From positions 25,100,501 to 25,164,500 of the forward strand of contig NC_016132.3 in NCBI RefSeq assembly GCF_000005505.3: DNA of 64,000 bases. The letters run 5' to 3'. The notes under the pieces are model-generated. The model did no database searches, had not been told where the DNA came from, and saw only the letters and a program-made list of their open reading frames with translations. A program made the position numbers and the translations under genes. The DNA is from Brachypodium distachyon. Taxonomy: Eukaryota; Streptophyta; Magnoliopsida; Poales; Poaceae. Positions 11,915-23,843 of this stretch are shown here, piece after piece (within the stretch, counting starts at the first letter, position 1; each line of letters opens with the position of its first letter).

Positions 11915-12474
11915 GTGACAAGAGCTGTGATTCTAACTAAACTGTTTGGTATGACTGAGCAGATGCACGGGCTTCATAGTACAACGAGGTAACTATGACC
12001 AAATCTTGAAGTGTCACATGCTATTGCGGCTCTAGGACACCGGTCCTTAATGGCATCGCACGAGGACCGATTGCCAGTGTCATCGAATCGGTCAGATAGG
12101 CTCCGTCATGGCAATGGTGACAGCGGCATATCGTTAGGGCAACTCCAGCGGGGCGACGCAAATGGGCCTACGCGGTCTGGTCGGCCCGGAACGGACAAAA
12201 CGTGTCCCTCGGCGAGGTGACCCATTTGTGCGGCGGTCCGAATTTTGGTCAGCGTCGACCCATTCCCGCCCCAAACATGGGGCGGGTTTGCCTCTCCACG
12301 AACGCGCAAGGAAGCGCCGCGCGGTCCGGTTGGTCCGCGCGAAAAACCCCTCGCCCCCCTGTCCCCACCTGCCAGCGGCCCAACCACCACCTGTCGCGGT
12401 CATATTAAATGGGACCAGCCCGCGTCCCCATTTCTCCCACCCACCCACTTCGACATTTTCGGCCACCGTCCGTC

Positions 12475-13222
12475 ATGGCCCCGAAGAAGCTTTGGCCGAC
12501 GCGCAAGCACAACCACGAGGCGGGGTCCTCGTCGGGTTTGCGCCGCCACGGCCGGCTGGCACCAGCGGCGCCGCCCTTCCGCGTCACGCCGGCGGCCGCA
12601 CGAGCACGTCTAGACCGGCACTATATGTGGATGTCGGTACTGCCCAACACTTCTGGGAGCACGGCATTCCGGTGCCGTGGAGAGATGTCCACATGCCGCC
12701 CGTCCCAGCGACTGGCCGCGCGCGCCAGGTGGAGATCTTGCACCGCCGCGCGGAGCTCCCCGACGACCTCCATGATGACGAGGACTTCGCAGAGGTCAGT
12801 CCTTACTGGGACACTTGGTTTGAGGCGGAGCACGACCTCCATCGGCGCTCATCCTTCGCCTGCGTCCCAGCCCGACGCGACGTGCCCCTGCCGCCCCCTC
12901 CGACCGCCTTCGCCGTCGTCAAGCAGGAGGAGGAGGAGGATGCGGTAGCGCCGGTGCCACGCATCGCGGAGGAGGAGGAGGCCCTGCTGACGGAAGGATT
13001 GGCCGAATCCAACCGGGCGGGGCCGGTCCGCTGGCCTGGCCTTGGGGCGGCACTCTACGTCTCGTCTCCCAGCTCCAGGAGGACGAGGGCGCTCCACTGC
13101 CGTCACTGTTTGTGCCGCAGGTGAAGGAGGGGACGGAAGAGGACTGGTCTCCATGGTCGGACAATATGGAGGCCTCGATGCCGGAGCGCGGGATCATCAA
13201 TTTGAATTCGGACTCCGAGTAG
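12475..13222 (+). pseudogene. Transposon-borne ORF of unknown function, frameshifted
   Basis: The ATG follows a TATTAA-containing segment and the product begins MAPKKLWPTRKHNHEAGSS. After a frame change near 12630 it continues with FWEHGIPVPWRDVHMPP, then SPYWDTWFEAEHDLHRR, then a Glu-rich stretch. A second frame change near 13050 leads to an acidic end (LNSDSE, stop). The order basic N-terminus, Trp-rich middle, acidic tail resembles hypothetical proteins that recur across Triticeae genomes inside transposons, but I cannot assign a function. Two frameshifts make this copy non-functional. Confidence 0.55.
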
Positions 13223-13242
13223 ATGGTCTCTTTAGTTTTTTT

Positions 13243-15108
13243 ACTAGTACAATGCCCGTGCATTGCCATGACCTCTTAATTTCTTTTCTTTTCACGTGTA
13301 AAAATAATGCACATGAAAATTTATGTCCGTAAAAAGACAACAACATAATTTGACTTAATTGAGATGGAATTTGACAAGTCAAAATTTCACTCTCTATGCA
13401 TATGGTGAGTGTATATGCGTAACTCGTGTCTCTTAAAAAGTGAAAAGAATTCCTGATACAATTTTTTTTTCAAAATATTCAGTTGAAAACAAAATTTAAT
13501 AGGCTTGAGGAAATTCTAAATCTTTTGTCTACAAACAAGAATATTCAAAATCTCAATGCGTCCTATTATAATTTTTTAGAATGCCATCTCATGGCGTCTG
13601 TCCAATGCAGAGTATACCTTGCACCACTCAAACTGAAAAAAGGAAAGAATATAAATGTAGTAGAGAGTGGGGCTGGTGTGCTTCCTTAGTCTCCTCACAT
13701 AAGCATGTAACTTAAAGACATCAAAGAACACCATACATACGCTGACAGTGGCAAAGAAGCAAAACAAATTTAGAATATCAGTGTCCTCAGAAAATAATCA
13801 CTATTTGCTATGAAACATCTGTAAACATTTGCAGAAAATAATGATGAGTGGCGACCTTAAAATTTGGGCAAATTTATGAGTGAAACATTGGTTGATTTTC
13901 TTACACGAGAGAATGTTTCTGAAAACCGCACCCATATTCTGAAACAAATGTAAACATTTCACTGTGAAACATTGGTTGATTTTCTTACAAGAGAGAATGT
14001 TTCTATATAATCGCTAAATGGTTTATTTACTCTGATGAGTAGCCAGGACAGAGAGAAAGCAGGTGAAAGGATGATGGTCTCACGTCTTGAGAGAAACCAT
14101 ATACTGATTGACGGATCGGATGATCGATGCATACTCTGATCGAGTGACATGACAGATGAAACCAAGCAAAAGCAAACCTAGAGAAAAAGACGGACCTCAA
14201 AAGCGATTAAGATTTAAGATTCAGATGTCCTCATGTGGAGGCAATCTAATCTCTCCAAGCTCGCAAGCCCTTGATCAATTAGCTTAACTAATCAAGGGGA
14301 TGTCTGTGCCAGGGATTCAGACTCGCAAATCAATTGACCGAAAAGGCTTCACGTACGGCATCTGCAGGAGGTGCAGTAGAGTCCATCGAAAGCTCTAGCT
14401 GCAACGTCGTCAAGTGACCTGTGGCAGTAGTATTTACCGGCCTGTGATGGCTGGCGGCCATTGTGAGGAGGAGGCAGGGGCGTGGAGGACTTCTCTGGTC
14501 TTGTTGTCGAGCATGGACCACAAGACCTGCACGTCCTCATACGCGCACGCCCTCACGTCACCGCCTCCGATGCCGAAGCCTCCTCCTCGCTGCCGTGTCT
14601 CGCCGCCTCCACCGCTACAGCGGAGGAGCCCTTATGGCGACGCGCCCTGCGGTGTGTTCCCAGCCGCCCAGCTGGCCGAGGCAAGATCCGGAAGACAGGA
14701 TTGGTGGATCCGGGGACGACCCGGCCGTCGCCTCCTCCTAGCTAGACTTCGCCGGATCCGGGCAGCGAGCGGAGGAGGGAGACAGTGGCGGCTGTAGGAG
14801 GCAGATCCCATAGATTAGTGAAACGGCGGCGGCTTGCGCGGAGGAGAGAGGTGGCGCCGGCGGCCTGGCATGGAGGAGATCGCAGGATGGAGGCGGCCGG
14901 GGGCGAAATTATGGAGGCGGGGTAGGGAGACGGCGTGCAGAGGGGGGGAGAGAGAGAGGCTGGTGGTTGGTTTTACATGGACAGGGTGGGTTTTTTCGGG
15001 AGGGTTCGGTTTTTTTTCCTCGTTGCGCATTTGGAGACTCGGCCGGGGCGACGGGCTAGACGGACGACGATCAAGAAAGCGTTTCTCCCTTTATTATTAG
15101 TTGTAGAT
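13243..15108. mobile_element. Putative nested element with CTAGTACAATGCCCGTGC terminus
   Basis: The left end TACTAGTACAATGCCCGTGC and the right end CCCTTTATTATTAG match a pair of termini seen repeatedly around grass DNA elements of unclear class. It sits directly after the stop codon of the transposon ORF, splitting the surrounding Harbinger-like element. Its interior has an imperfect duplication of about 90 bases (13877-14005, TGAAACATTGGTTGATTTTC repeated) and a GC-rich right part. No clean target duplication was found, so the borders are tentative. Confidence 0.35.
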
Positions 15109-15268
15109 TTATCATCTAATAGTACTTTCATCTATATATTTAATACTTTCATCTAGAAGTACTATGTATATGAGTATGCTATTTTTGGTATGTTTTTCTT
15201 TGCGCGTGTGAAATGGGCCGTGCCGCTGGACGCGCCGTTAGGATCACGCCGCTCGAGAGTTGGCCTTA

Positions 15269-16043
15269 GCTCGTTCGGCGGGCGGACATGATTATCCGGC
15301 GGTCGAGAGATATTGATGTAGTTTTTGCCTAGAGCCACGCACGACACCGCGAGCAGACGCGTGACAAGCCGACACCGATGTCCCATGAAGATCTATCAGG
15401 CGTCGGGGTTCGACGAGAGAAGCACCGATATGTTGCCGAGCCAGGCACGGGCGGCACACGGCACCGAGGTTCACGTGCCGAACGAACCGTTCACCGCGTG
15501 TGAAATCTGGAAGGCCGATCACGGGCTGACTGACTAGCCAGGCCGCAGAGTAGATCATAGACCACCCATGCCCCGCGCCGGGCCGGGTCTCCTCCGGTAG
15601 TACTAGTAGTCCTCGCCGTCTCCACCCACCCACCGAACCCCGCTGGACTCCCGCACCACTCACGCGGACAGCGGCCTCCATTCGAACCCCCAACTGCAGC
15701 TCGTTGATCATACTGCTGCCCAGAAGCGAGATACGCACCAACCCGCGAATTAACCTGTCGTACCAGACGAGATCTGCGCAGTCGTGACTCCTAGTGGCTC
15801 CAGCCGCCACGCTGGCTGGCCCCCTCTGCCGTAACGTCTCCGTCTTCTTCTATTTACACACCCGTTTCTCCCTTTCCTTCCCCCCTTCGAAGGTACGCGC
15901 CTCCCGCACGTCGCTCACAGCTTGGACCGGACGAGCTAGCTCTAGCTGTTGTTGTGCACTAGCAGTAGGACCAGACCAGAGAGTGCGGAGGAGATTCCCC
16001 TCAGACTCCGCGCTTTGCTTGCTTGGAGGATCCCGCGGCGGCT
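15269..16043. other. Upstream region and 5' leader of the carrier gene
   Basis: Moderately GC-rich non-coding sequence. CTATTTACACACC near 15850 is a possible TATA-like motif, about 190 bases before the start codon. Antisense and sense frames here lack protein features. Confidence 0.4.
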
Positions 16044-19000
16044 ATGGAGGGGGAGGACGGCGGCGGCAGCGGGGTGGACTGGGACAGCCTGGCCGAGGCG
16101 GCGTCGGGGGCCGTGGGCGCGCTCGTCAGCACCACCGTCCTCTACCCGCTCGACACCTGCAAGACCAAGTTCCAGGCCGACGTCCAGACGGCCCAGGGCG
16201 CGCCCAAGTACAGGTCACCACCGATTCCTTCCCTCTCCCCATCCCCCCGCCCCGGCTTGCTTGATTTCCTTGCGGGGGTTGCTGCTCCGCTGTCCGCGAG
16301 GACATAGATATAAGATGATCGCCGGTTCGACAACTGGAATTTGGGGTCGTCGAGTGAGATACGGGCCTTGGGGAATTTGGATCTGGGCTTCTTGATTTTG
16401 CTTGTGTTGATCGAGATTATTTTTATATGGATATGGATCGATGGGAGAAATCAATCTCGTCTTAGAAGAGGAACTAGTTGTCAATTCATACTCTGGTATA
16501 CAATTGTGCTTGGGATCTTCTTCAGTAGCCATCCTTTCGTTAGTCCAGGTTTTTGTTGAAAAGGAGGAAGATGGCAAAGAGTTGCTTATCCATGGTCTTC
16601 AAAGCCAGTGCTAGGAAGTAGTTTAACTTTGGTAATATGAAGGCATGGATTGGATTAATTTATTACTCAATGTAAGATTCACAAGGAGTTCATCTAATCC
16701 GGAAACTTGCATATAATGCAATGAATATGTCACGAGTCATCTAAGTACCATATACTAAAGATCTTCCTAAGTCCTTGTAAGAACCTGGTATTCCATTGGG
16801 CAAATAATGGAAAGAGGGTACCCCGGTTTGAAAAGATGTAATGAGTGCGCATTGTTAAGTGATGAGATTTTGAGTTCAGTTGCCACCCATAGTGCTAGGT
16901 TAATGATTTATAGCAGCTCTAAATAGTGAAAAAAATCATCATCATGAACGTGAAGCAATAAAGTAGGAAGCAGTTTAACAAAAATAAAAAAATGATCTAT
17001 ACTTACGAAGGTGTTTCTTTGGCCAATCACATTAATGATGTTGAAAAGAACATGGCGACGCAAAACATGCAGAAGAAACAATACAATCTCATACACTAAC
17101 AAGGGAGATACTCCACTGCAATTTTGTGCCCCAGAAAGATTGAAGAGGTCTCCGGAGCTTATGAGAGAGTAGTTTTGCTTGTGGTTAGTGTATGTCTTCA
17201 CCTTCTATGGTTGTTGCTGAAGGACATTTTTCTCCACAACGTTTGCATCTCTAGCACTGCATCAGCTTTCATCATCTATTTTCTTGAATGCAGCTTTCGT
17301 CATCTATATTATACTTCTCTAGTTACTCCAGTGTACAAACTAATTGACCGCAAAGATTTTTTTTTCAGGAACCTTTCAGATGTCTTTTTGGAAGCAATTA
17401 AGAAAAAGCAATTTTTTTCCCTTTATCAGGGCCTTAAGACGAAGAACATTCAGTCTTTCATTTCGCAGTTTGTTTACTTTTATGGCTATAGCTATTTCAA
17501 AAGACTCTACTTGGAGAAGAGTGGAGCAAAGTCTATTGGAACAAAAGCCAACTTGTTAATTGCAGCTGCCGCTGGTGCTTGCACAGTTGTTGTGACACAG
17601 GTAGCTAATGTTGTAAGTTCTTGGAAATCAATTTTAGCTCCCTGATCTCATGCTTGTTTCTTTCTTTATTTCAGCCACTGGATACAGCATCTTCTAGAAT
17701 GCAAACAAGTGCCTTTGGAAAGTCCAAAGGGCTGCGAGCAACTCTTGCTGAAGGTACATGGCTTGAGGCATTCGATGGCTTGGGCATTTCCCTTATACTA
17801 ACATGCAATCCTTCTATCCAGGTACTAAACTTATACATCGTTCTTGTAGAACTTTATATTCATACTATGAACTACACTGTCCAGCTATGCCCTTTTCTGT
17901 ATAAGTAGAACATTTATACTATTTTCTTACGTAAAGGATATTATATAATTATATATTTACATGCTTCAACCAAACGGTCATATCTTTTTGTTTGAACAAA
18001 CAAGGGAGGAATCACAAAGAAAATACTCCGTCCGTCCTAAATTTTTCTCGTGCTTTTAGTTCAAATACTCGGTAAGGACAAAAATTTTGGAATATTTTCT
18101 GGTCGTATGCAATGCTGTACTTACAAGTTTCAACGCTGCAATTAATTATTTGACACCCTTCTGTAAATGAAATGTGGCTCTTGTGCAGTCATAGTCCCTC
18201 CGTCCGGTATTAAGTTTCACAATTTCGTTTAGATACACATGTATCTACACACTAAAACGCGTCTAGATATATGCTTATCTAGACAAAGTTGTGACACTTA
18301 AAACTGGATGGAGGGAGTACTTTCCATTGACCCAAAGTGGGGGATCTTGAACTAGACAATGAGGAAGAACAGCAGAACTTATCTGTGGATGTGTGCTGTT
18401 GTCAGTGTCTTCCACTAGAAAAAATGAATACACTGAACTATTTAGGTCTGCAAAATGGCGTGAAATATTGCTTTTACCATTCCCAGCTCCCTGATTCTGT
18501 TAAAAAACTCCATGCTGTCAATATTGTTAAAGTTCTGTAACCATAGAGCCTTCAAATATATTCCGATTATCATGTCTGCCTTAAGCTCCTAACAGTATCG
18601 CTCTCTGTTGTAACTTTCAACTGTTAATACGTTTTAAAATTTTGTTCTTTTATTGCACAAGATAACAAAAATTTCATCTGCTATTTATGTTTTCTGCAGT
18701 ACACTGTATTCGATCAGCTTAAGCAAAAGCTTGTACGGAGGCAGACACGTAAAAATGCAGAAGCAGCTGGTGATTCTTCCCCGGTTGCTCTTTCTGCTTT
18801 CTCAGCATTTCTCCTTGGTGCCATCTCAAAAAGTGTTGCTACAATATTGACTTACCCTTTAATCAGGTACATAAGTCCTTTGCTTGTCAATGCTGCCTAT
18901 AAATCTATCGCCAGTGAAAATTATATAACATCATTATCAAACAGGTGCAAAGTCATGATTCAGGCCGCCGACCCTGATGAAGATGATGACGATGAATCTG

Positions 19001-19236
19001 AAAGGTCAGGAAACTCAAGACCTCCCAAAACAATGTTGGGTGCCATGCATGATATGTGGAACACAGAAGGCATCCCAGGCTTTTTCAAAGGATTACATGC
19101 TCAGATACTAAAGACAGTTCTGAGCTCTGCATTACTGCTGATGATAAAAGAGAAGATTTCGAAGTTTACTTGGATCTCACTGCTTGCTCTGCGGCGATAT
19201 CTCTTTGTTTCTCGGAAGAGAATCAAGAGTGTGTAA
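16044..19236 (+). CDS. PNC1: Peroxisomal adenine nucleotide carrier (mitochondrial carrier family, 335 aa)
   Basis: Five exons: 16044-16213, 17369-17600, 17675-17821, 18700-18866 and 18945-19236. GT-AG borders and phases agree and the sum is 1008 bases. The protein has the three carrier repeats. The first signature is PLDTCK (residues 35-40), the second is [10 protein letters not shown] opening exon 3, and the third is TYPLIRCKVMIQ across exons 4 and 5. The blocks [25 protein letters not shown] and [16 protein letters not shown] are diagnostic of plant PNC proteins. These import ATP into peroxisomes in exchange for AMP/ADP to support fatty-acid activation and beta-oxidation. A Glu/Asp run (DEDDDDESE) lies in the last matrix-side loop. 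The start chosen is the first ATG in a good context (GGCTATGGAGG). The gene looks intact. PNC1 is used in the family sense; which paralogue it is cannot be told here. Confidence 0.93.
18194..18317. mobile_element. Stowaway-type MITE in intron 3 of the carrier gene
   Basis: The ends are GTCCCTCCGTCCGGTATTAA and TTAAAACTGGATGGAGGGAG, flanked by TA. It is a diverged relative of the other Stowaway copies in the window: ACACATGTATCTACACAC replaces the usual interior. Confidence 0.8.
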
Positions 19237-20370
19237 TTGTGTCGAAAAATCCTCACCTCAAAAAACCAATCTGATCATGTAATGCAGATCTCGTCTATAA
19301 GGTATTTCTAAAATTATACGAATGAATAAATCCAAGGAACAGAAGTACAGAAGCAGAACAACACGATATACACGTGGGATCATCTTGGTAGAGAATGTTC
19401 TGAATAAATTTGTTTGTTTGTTTTACGTAGACTTGAATCTCTGATACTCACTGAAATGAAATAGGTGTTCCCCAGAACTAGCTCTGGTCACGTGGTCTGT
19501 ACTGTAATGTGTAAAATATCACTTGTGCTACATTCTTTCTTTCTTTCTTTCCTTGAAATGAATTGGTAGCTACAATTTCCGTTGCTGTGAATGTCAGATG
19601 GTGCCGACGTGTTCAGTTTGGCAGAACTATAACAGATCGAGGCAAAACTAGGCTACTGTGTTTCTATTTAAATGATATTGGACCACATGTGAGCTGAGCC
19701 AACTGCATTCTACACATCACATGATTCACATATATAGAACACTGAAGACAAGAGGAGGCCATTTCCGTCAAGATTCCCTGCCTTTGATCCCGTCTTGGGT
19801 ACGCATGCTTCGTTATAAACTGCTCCCTCGGTACCAAAATAAGTGACTAGGATACAATTCCACGTCATTTATTTTGGGACGGAGTGAGTAGTGGATAGAT
19901 GGTTTATAAATAGGGACATGACGCCATTGGACCAGTTAAATGCACAGTTAACAGGAGCAGCAAGATACAAGTGATGATTTTTCGAAGAAAAAGTAAAAGC
20001 ATAGCTGTTAATTCCGTGCACATATATACACAGGGTCTGTCGTTAAGCTCTTCAAAGAAAAAATTACTCAAACCAACACATTTTTGGAACAACCTTCTAG
20101 AAAAACTACCTTTAAAAAAATTAAAATACCACCAGTTTCGTGCACCGAGATACTCCCGCGCACTGATTAGCTAATTTAGAGCGTTTTGATGCAAAATCTG
20201 ACAGAGAGATCCACGTGTCGGTGTAACGGTGGCGCCACGCTGGACAAGAAACCATGGCCTCCTCCTCCCTTTTTCCTCCCCATCCTCTCCCTCGGACACA
20301 ACAACCATCCTCCTTCCCTTGCTCCTCCTAGGCTCCATACTACTGACCGTCCAAAGCTAGCTAGGTAGCC
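19237..20370. other. 3' flank of the carrier gene and spacer
   Basis: This includes the probable 3' untranslated region, a short TTTC microsatellite (about 19535-19553) and a small MITE listed separately. No gene is apparent. Confidence 0.4.
19823..19888. mobile_element. Very short Stowaway-like MITE (66 bp)
   Basis: CTCCCTCGGTACCAAAATAA pairs with TTATTTTGGGACGGAGTGAG. Almost the whole element is the two inverted ends. Confidence 0.65.
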
Positions 20371-20517
20371 ATGGCGGCCACGGCGCCGGAGGACTTCTTG
20401 CGGCGCCTGAGGAAGCGGGACAACCAGGGAGCAGCCGCCTTCGTTAGTACCCTGAGGAAGCGGGACAACCAGGGAGCAGCCGCCGTCGTTAGTACCGCGA
20501 AACCGGTGGTAATTTGA
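20371..20517 (+). CDS. Small ORF with an in-frame 15-residue tandem repeat (48 aa), unknown
   Basis: The ATG lies in a strong plant context (GTAGCCATGGCGG). The product opens MAATAPEDFLRRLRKRDNQ and contains two tandem copies of a 15-residue unit, LRKRDNQGAAA-x-VST, encoded by a 45-base DNA duplication at about 20406-20495. It stops with TGA at 20515-20517. It could be the first exon of a lost gene, a tiny peptide gene or chance. No intron donor or downstream exon was recognised. Low confidence that it is expressed. Confidence 0.3.
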   Translation: MAATAPEDFLRRLRKRDNQGAAAFVSTLRKRDNQGAAAVVSTAKPVVI

Positions 20518-20637
20518 AAATAAAAATAAAAAGGTAGTATTTCTAGAATGTTGTCTCAAATATGATGGTTTTGAGTAATTTTCTCCTCTTCAAACTCTTA
20601 AGCCATCTAAAATTGACAATAAAATCCTAAACTCATA

Positions 20638-20750
20638 CTCCCTCCGTCGCATATTAAGTGACTCAAATTTGCCTAAATATGGATGTATCTATGCCTAAAA
20701 AGCGTCTAGATACATGTAATACAAAGTCACTTAATATGGGACCGAAGAAG
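20638..20750. mobile_element. Stowaway-type MITE
   Basis: The left end is CTCCCTCCGTCGCATATTAA, the interior carries AAATATGGATGTATCTATGC, and the right end is decayed (ACCGAAGAAG). It is flanked by TA. It shares most of its length with the copies at 23729 and 31473. Confidence 0.88.
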
Positions 20751-20752
20751 TA

Positions 20753-21382
20753 TTATGAGGTGTTTTAAATTTGTGGATCCACTTCAAAGTTTCCAAAAAT
20801 TACACAAAAATTGTGAATCTGCTTCAAGCAGTGGCATGTGAGTGGTGGACCAAACTTTGAAATATTAGGTGGTGTAAATACTCTATTTTTAATATTTGGT
20901 GGTGATAATACACTGCATCTCTATTTTTTTCTATTTTTCCCAATAAGTTCTACTTGAAAAAAGGAATTTTAAAAATTATTGGGTGGGGCAGGGCCCGCGG
21001 GCCCCACCCGAACACCTGGCTGGGTCCGCCTAGATCCTGTAAAAATTTGGTTCAAAAGTATACAAGTGCCTAGTTACAAAAAAGTCAGTCATCAGATCCC
21101 CGTTATACATTTTGTTGCAACGGAGAGGAGAAATTATACGAGCTGTCTTTTGTTTAGTCTACAGAGGACTCAAAGCCGCAATCAGTCAGTGCGTCAATGC
21201 AAGAGTAGTAATCTCAAGTCTACTGTATTAAGACTTAAGAGTACTCCAGCAGCTTATCGGATTAAGATAAGAAGTACGCTAACTACAAATGAATATGAGT
21301 TTCGATCAAGTTTCAACTCTGTTGCGTGTACACACTACACACACTTGCTCTACAAAGGAAGTGAGGCCTGAGGGGAAGAGCA
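20753..21382. other. Upstream region of the P450 gene
   Basis: AT-rich with a short GC-rich patch (20982-21030). It probably contains the P450 promoter. No confident TATA box or gene. Confidence 0.4.
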
Positions 21383-23023
21383 ATGGCTGAGTTATCAGTT
21401 CCCCCTCTCTGCCTGTTATTCCTTCCTCTGCTCGTCGTCGTCCCACTGCTCTACTTCCTCCGCCCGTCACACCGGCACCATGGAAGAATCCGGCAGCGTC
21501 TGCCGCCGTCGCCGTGGGCGCTCCCGGTCATCGGTCACCTCCACCACGTGGCCGGCGCGCTCCCGCACCGCGCGATGCGAGACCTGTCGCGCCGCCTCGG
21601 CGCCCCGCTGATGCTGCTCCGCCTCTGCGAGCTCCGAGTCATCGTCGCCTCGTCGGCGGACGCCGCGCGGGAGATCATGAAGGCCCAGGACCTGGCCTTC
21701 TGCTCGCGGCCCATGACGCCGACGGGGAAGGCCCTCCTGGGCGACAGCCCGGGCCTCGTCTTCGCGCCCTACGGCGACGCGTGGCGCCAGCTCCGCAAGA
21801 TCTGCGCCCTCGAGCTCTTCACCGCCCGCCGCGTCAGGTCCTTCCGCCCCGTCCGCGAGGAGGAGGTCGCGCGGCTTCTCCGGTCGCTGCTGACTTCGTC
21901 CCCGGAGACGGAGACGAAGGCGAAGGCGGTGAACCTGAGCGAGCGGGTCGCGGCGTACGTGGCGGACTCGGCGGTGCGCGCGGTGATCGGCAGCCGGTTC
22001 GAGAACCGGGGCGCGTTCCTGCGGATGCTGGAGCGGAGGATGAAGCTGGTCCCGGCGCGCTGCCTGCCGGACCTATTCCCGTCGTCGCGGCTGGCGTTGC
22101 TCGTCAGCCGGATGCCGCGCCAGATGAAGCGGGAGCGCCGGGAGATGATGGACTTCATTGACACCATCGTCCTCGAGCATCAGGAGAACAGGGCCGCCAC
22201 CGGTGACGACGAAGACTTTCTCGATGTGCTCCTGCGGATCCAGCGGGAGGGCAAGCTCGATCATCCCCTTACCGCGGACGACATCAAGACCGTCATCGTC
22301 GTAAGCTTGCTCATCTCTGAAAACTTTTACAGATGGAGGAATTAATTTGTCCCCACGGTGAGTGATTGGAAATTCCTCTGCTTCAACTAATTTGGGCAGG
22401 ACATCTTCGTGGCGAGCAGCGAGACGTCGGCGACGGCGCTGCAGTGGGCCATGGCGGAGCTGATCCGAAACCCGAGAGTGATGCGCAAGGCGCAGGAGGA
22501 GGTCCGGCGAGTCCTCCACGGACATGGCAGCAGGGTCACGGAGGACAGCCTGGGCGACCTGCGCTACTTGGGACTCGTGATCAAGGAGGTGCTCCGGCTG
22601 CACCCGCCGGCTTCGATGCTGCTCCCGCGGGAGTGCCGGACACCGTGCCAGGTCCTCGGCTTCGACGTGCCGGCAGGCGCCATGGTGCTCGTCAACGCGT
22701 GGGCGATCGGCAGGGACCCCAGGCACTGGGACGAGCCCGAGGAGTTCTGGCCGGAGAGGTTCGAGGGCGATGGTGCCGTCGACTTCAAGGGGACGGACTT
22801 CGAGTACATTCCGTTCGGCGCCGGCCGGCGGATGTGTCCCGGGATGGCGTTCGGGCTGGCCAACATGGAGCTCGCCCTCGCCAGTCTTCTCTACCACTTC
22901 GACTGGGAGCTGCCGGACGGGACGGAACCCCAGGGCCTCGACATGACGGAGTTGCTGGGGCTCACCACGCGACGCCGCTCTGACCTCTTCCTCGTTCCGT
23001 CTCAGGATCGACCGTGCCCCTGA
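21383..23023 (+). CDS. Cytochrome P450, CYP71 clan (513 aa, 2 exons)
   Basis: Exons 21383-22300 and 22400-23023 are joined by a 99-base intron at phase 0, the standard CYP71-clan position just before the oxygen-binding helix. An N-terminal membrane anchor ([18 protein letters not shown]) is followed by a proline-rich hinge ([17 protein letters not shown]), so the enzyme should sit on the endoplasmic reticulum. The C-helix reads WRQLRKIC, the K-helix KEVLRLHPP gives the ExxR pair, the PERF-type motif is FWPERF, and the haem-binding loop is [11 protein letters not shown] with the ligand cysteine. The length is normal. The oxygen-binding helix reads ASSETS, with serine where AGxETS normally has glycine. 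Enzymes of this group oxidise specialised metabolites such as terpenoids, oximes or benzoxazinoid precursors; the substrate cannot be told from sequence. No biosynthetic partner genes lie nearby. Confidence 0.95.
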
Positions 23024-23728
23024 GAACCAAGACTCGATCCGTTTTTTCTGGGCCAAATCGTTATTTCTTCCCTCCCTCCGACTGGGCCTCTTGCCTCTCT
23101 TCGTTCAAAGATGGTGCCAAGACTGCTCTGCTCGCTGGCTAGTTTCAGTCTTTCTGTGCCCTAAGGGCTTCTCCACGTACCTTTTCCTCCTTTTGTCTTT
23201 GCTCCCCCCCTCTTCACCTGTAACCTGTATTTATCAATCTATATATATTGCCAGAATCTTTCCAGACAGTTTTCATCAAAAAAACATTGATTAAAACAGA
23301 GTCATGAAGATGAAAAATAATCTTACAGTGTCAGAACTATTGAAGGCGAAGACAATAATTGCACAGGTCTTTGCACAGCTTTTGCCTGGGAACCAAAGGA
23401 CAACAACCAACTTATGTCTTTGGATTCAAAACTTCCTTCCGAGTTCTTCCAAAATGCCGAACCAAAAATAGTGCAGAAGTCCCATATCAGATCAAGCACG
23501 CAGCTGCGCACATACATAGCAGACTACCTAACCACAATGTTGGAAAAGCAACTAGGTAGGTCGTACGCAAAGAGGCTGCATCTCTGTTGGGTTTATACTG
23601 AAAGGGGTATATATAGCACAACCGCTGTAATTGGGAAGTTCTCGTTCCTACAAAAAAGGGTGAAATGGAAGGGAAACACGAGGCTTCTAAAATATATAAA
23701 GCCATCAAGTATTAACTTCCGCATAATA
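23024..23728. other. 3' flank of the P450 gene
   Basis: Probable 3' untranslated region followed by spacer sequence. Short open frames on both strands look accidental. Confidence 0.4.
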
Positions 23729-23841
23729 ATCCCTCCGTCCCATATTAAGTGACTCAATTTTGCCTAAATATGGATGTATCTATGCCTAAAAAGTGTCTAG
23801 ATACATGTAATAGAAAGTCGCTTAATATGGAACGGAGGGAG
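23729..23841. mobile_element. Stowaway-type MITE
   Basis: It runs from ATCCCTCCGTCCCATATTAA to TTAATATGGAACGGAGGGAG with TA flanks. The interior (AAATATGGATGTATCTATGC, then GTGTCTAGATACATGTAATA) is nearly the same as in the copies at 20638 and 31473, so they belong to one subfamily. Confidence 0.92.
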
Positions 23842-23843
23842 TA

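Larger units (their letters stand above)
12137..15265. mobile_element. PIF/Harbinger-like DNA transposon with TTA target duplication
   Basis: Terminal sequences GGGCAACTCC-AGCGG (left) and, read in reverse, GGCCAACTCTCGAGCGG (right) form an imperfect inverted repeat. Each is flanked by TTA (12134-12136 and 15266-15268), the three-base target duplication used by PIF/Harbinger elements. The element holds one decayed ORF (12475-13222) and probably a second, nested element (about 13243-15108). No DDE transposase is visible, so it is non-autonomous or gutted. The family call rests on the target size and terminal bases only. Confidence 0.6.

Noticed and set aside
15292..15810. 172-codon minus-strand ORF upstream of the carrier gene
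   Set aside because: Lies over the promoter and leader of the carrier gene; no domain and no supporting splice or start context.
16908..17201. 97-codon minus-strand ORF in the first carrier intron
   Set aside because: AT-rich intron sequence encoding Leu/Phe-rich noise; no homology recognised.
22073..23056. 327-codon minus-strand ORF over the P450 gene
   Set aside because: Shadow of the GC-rich third positions of the P450 exons, and it crosses the intron.
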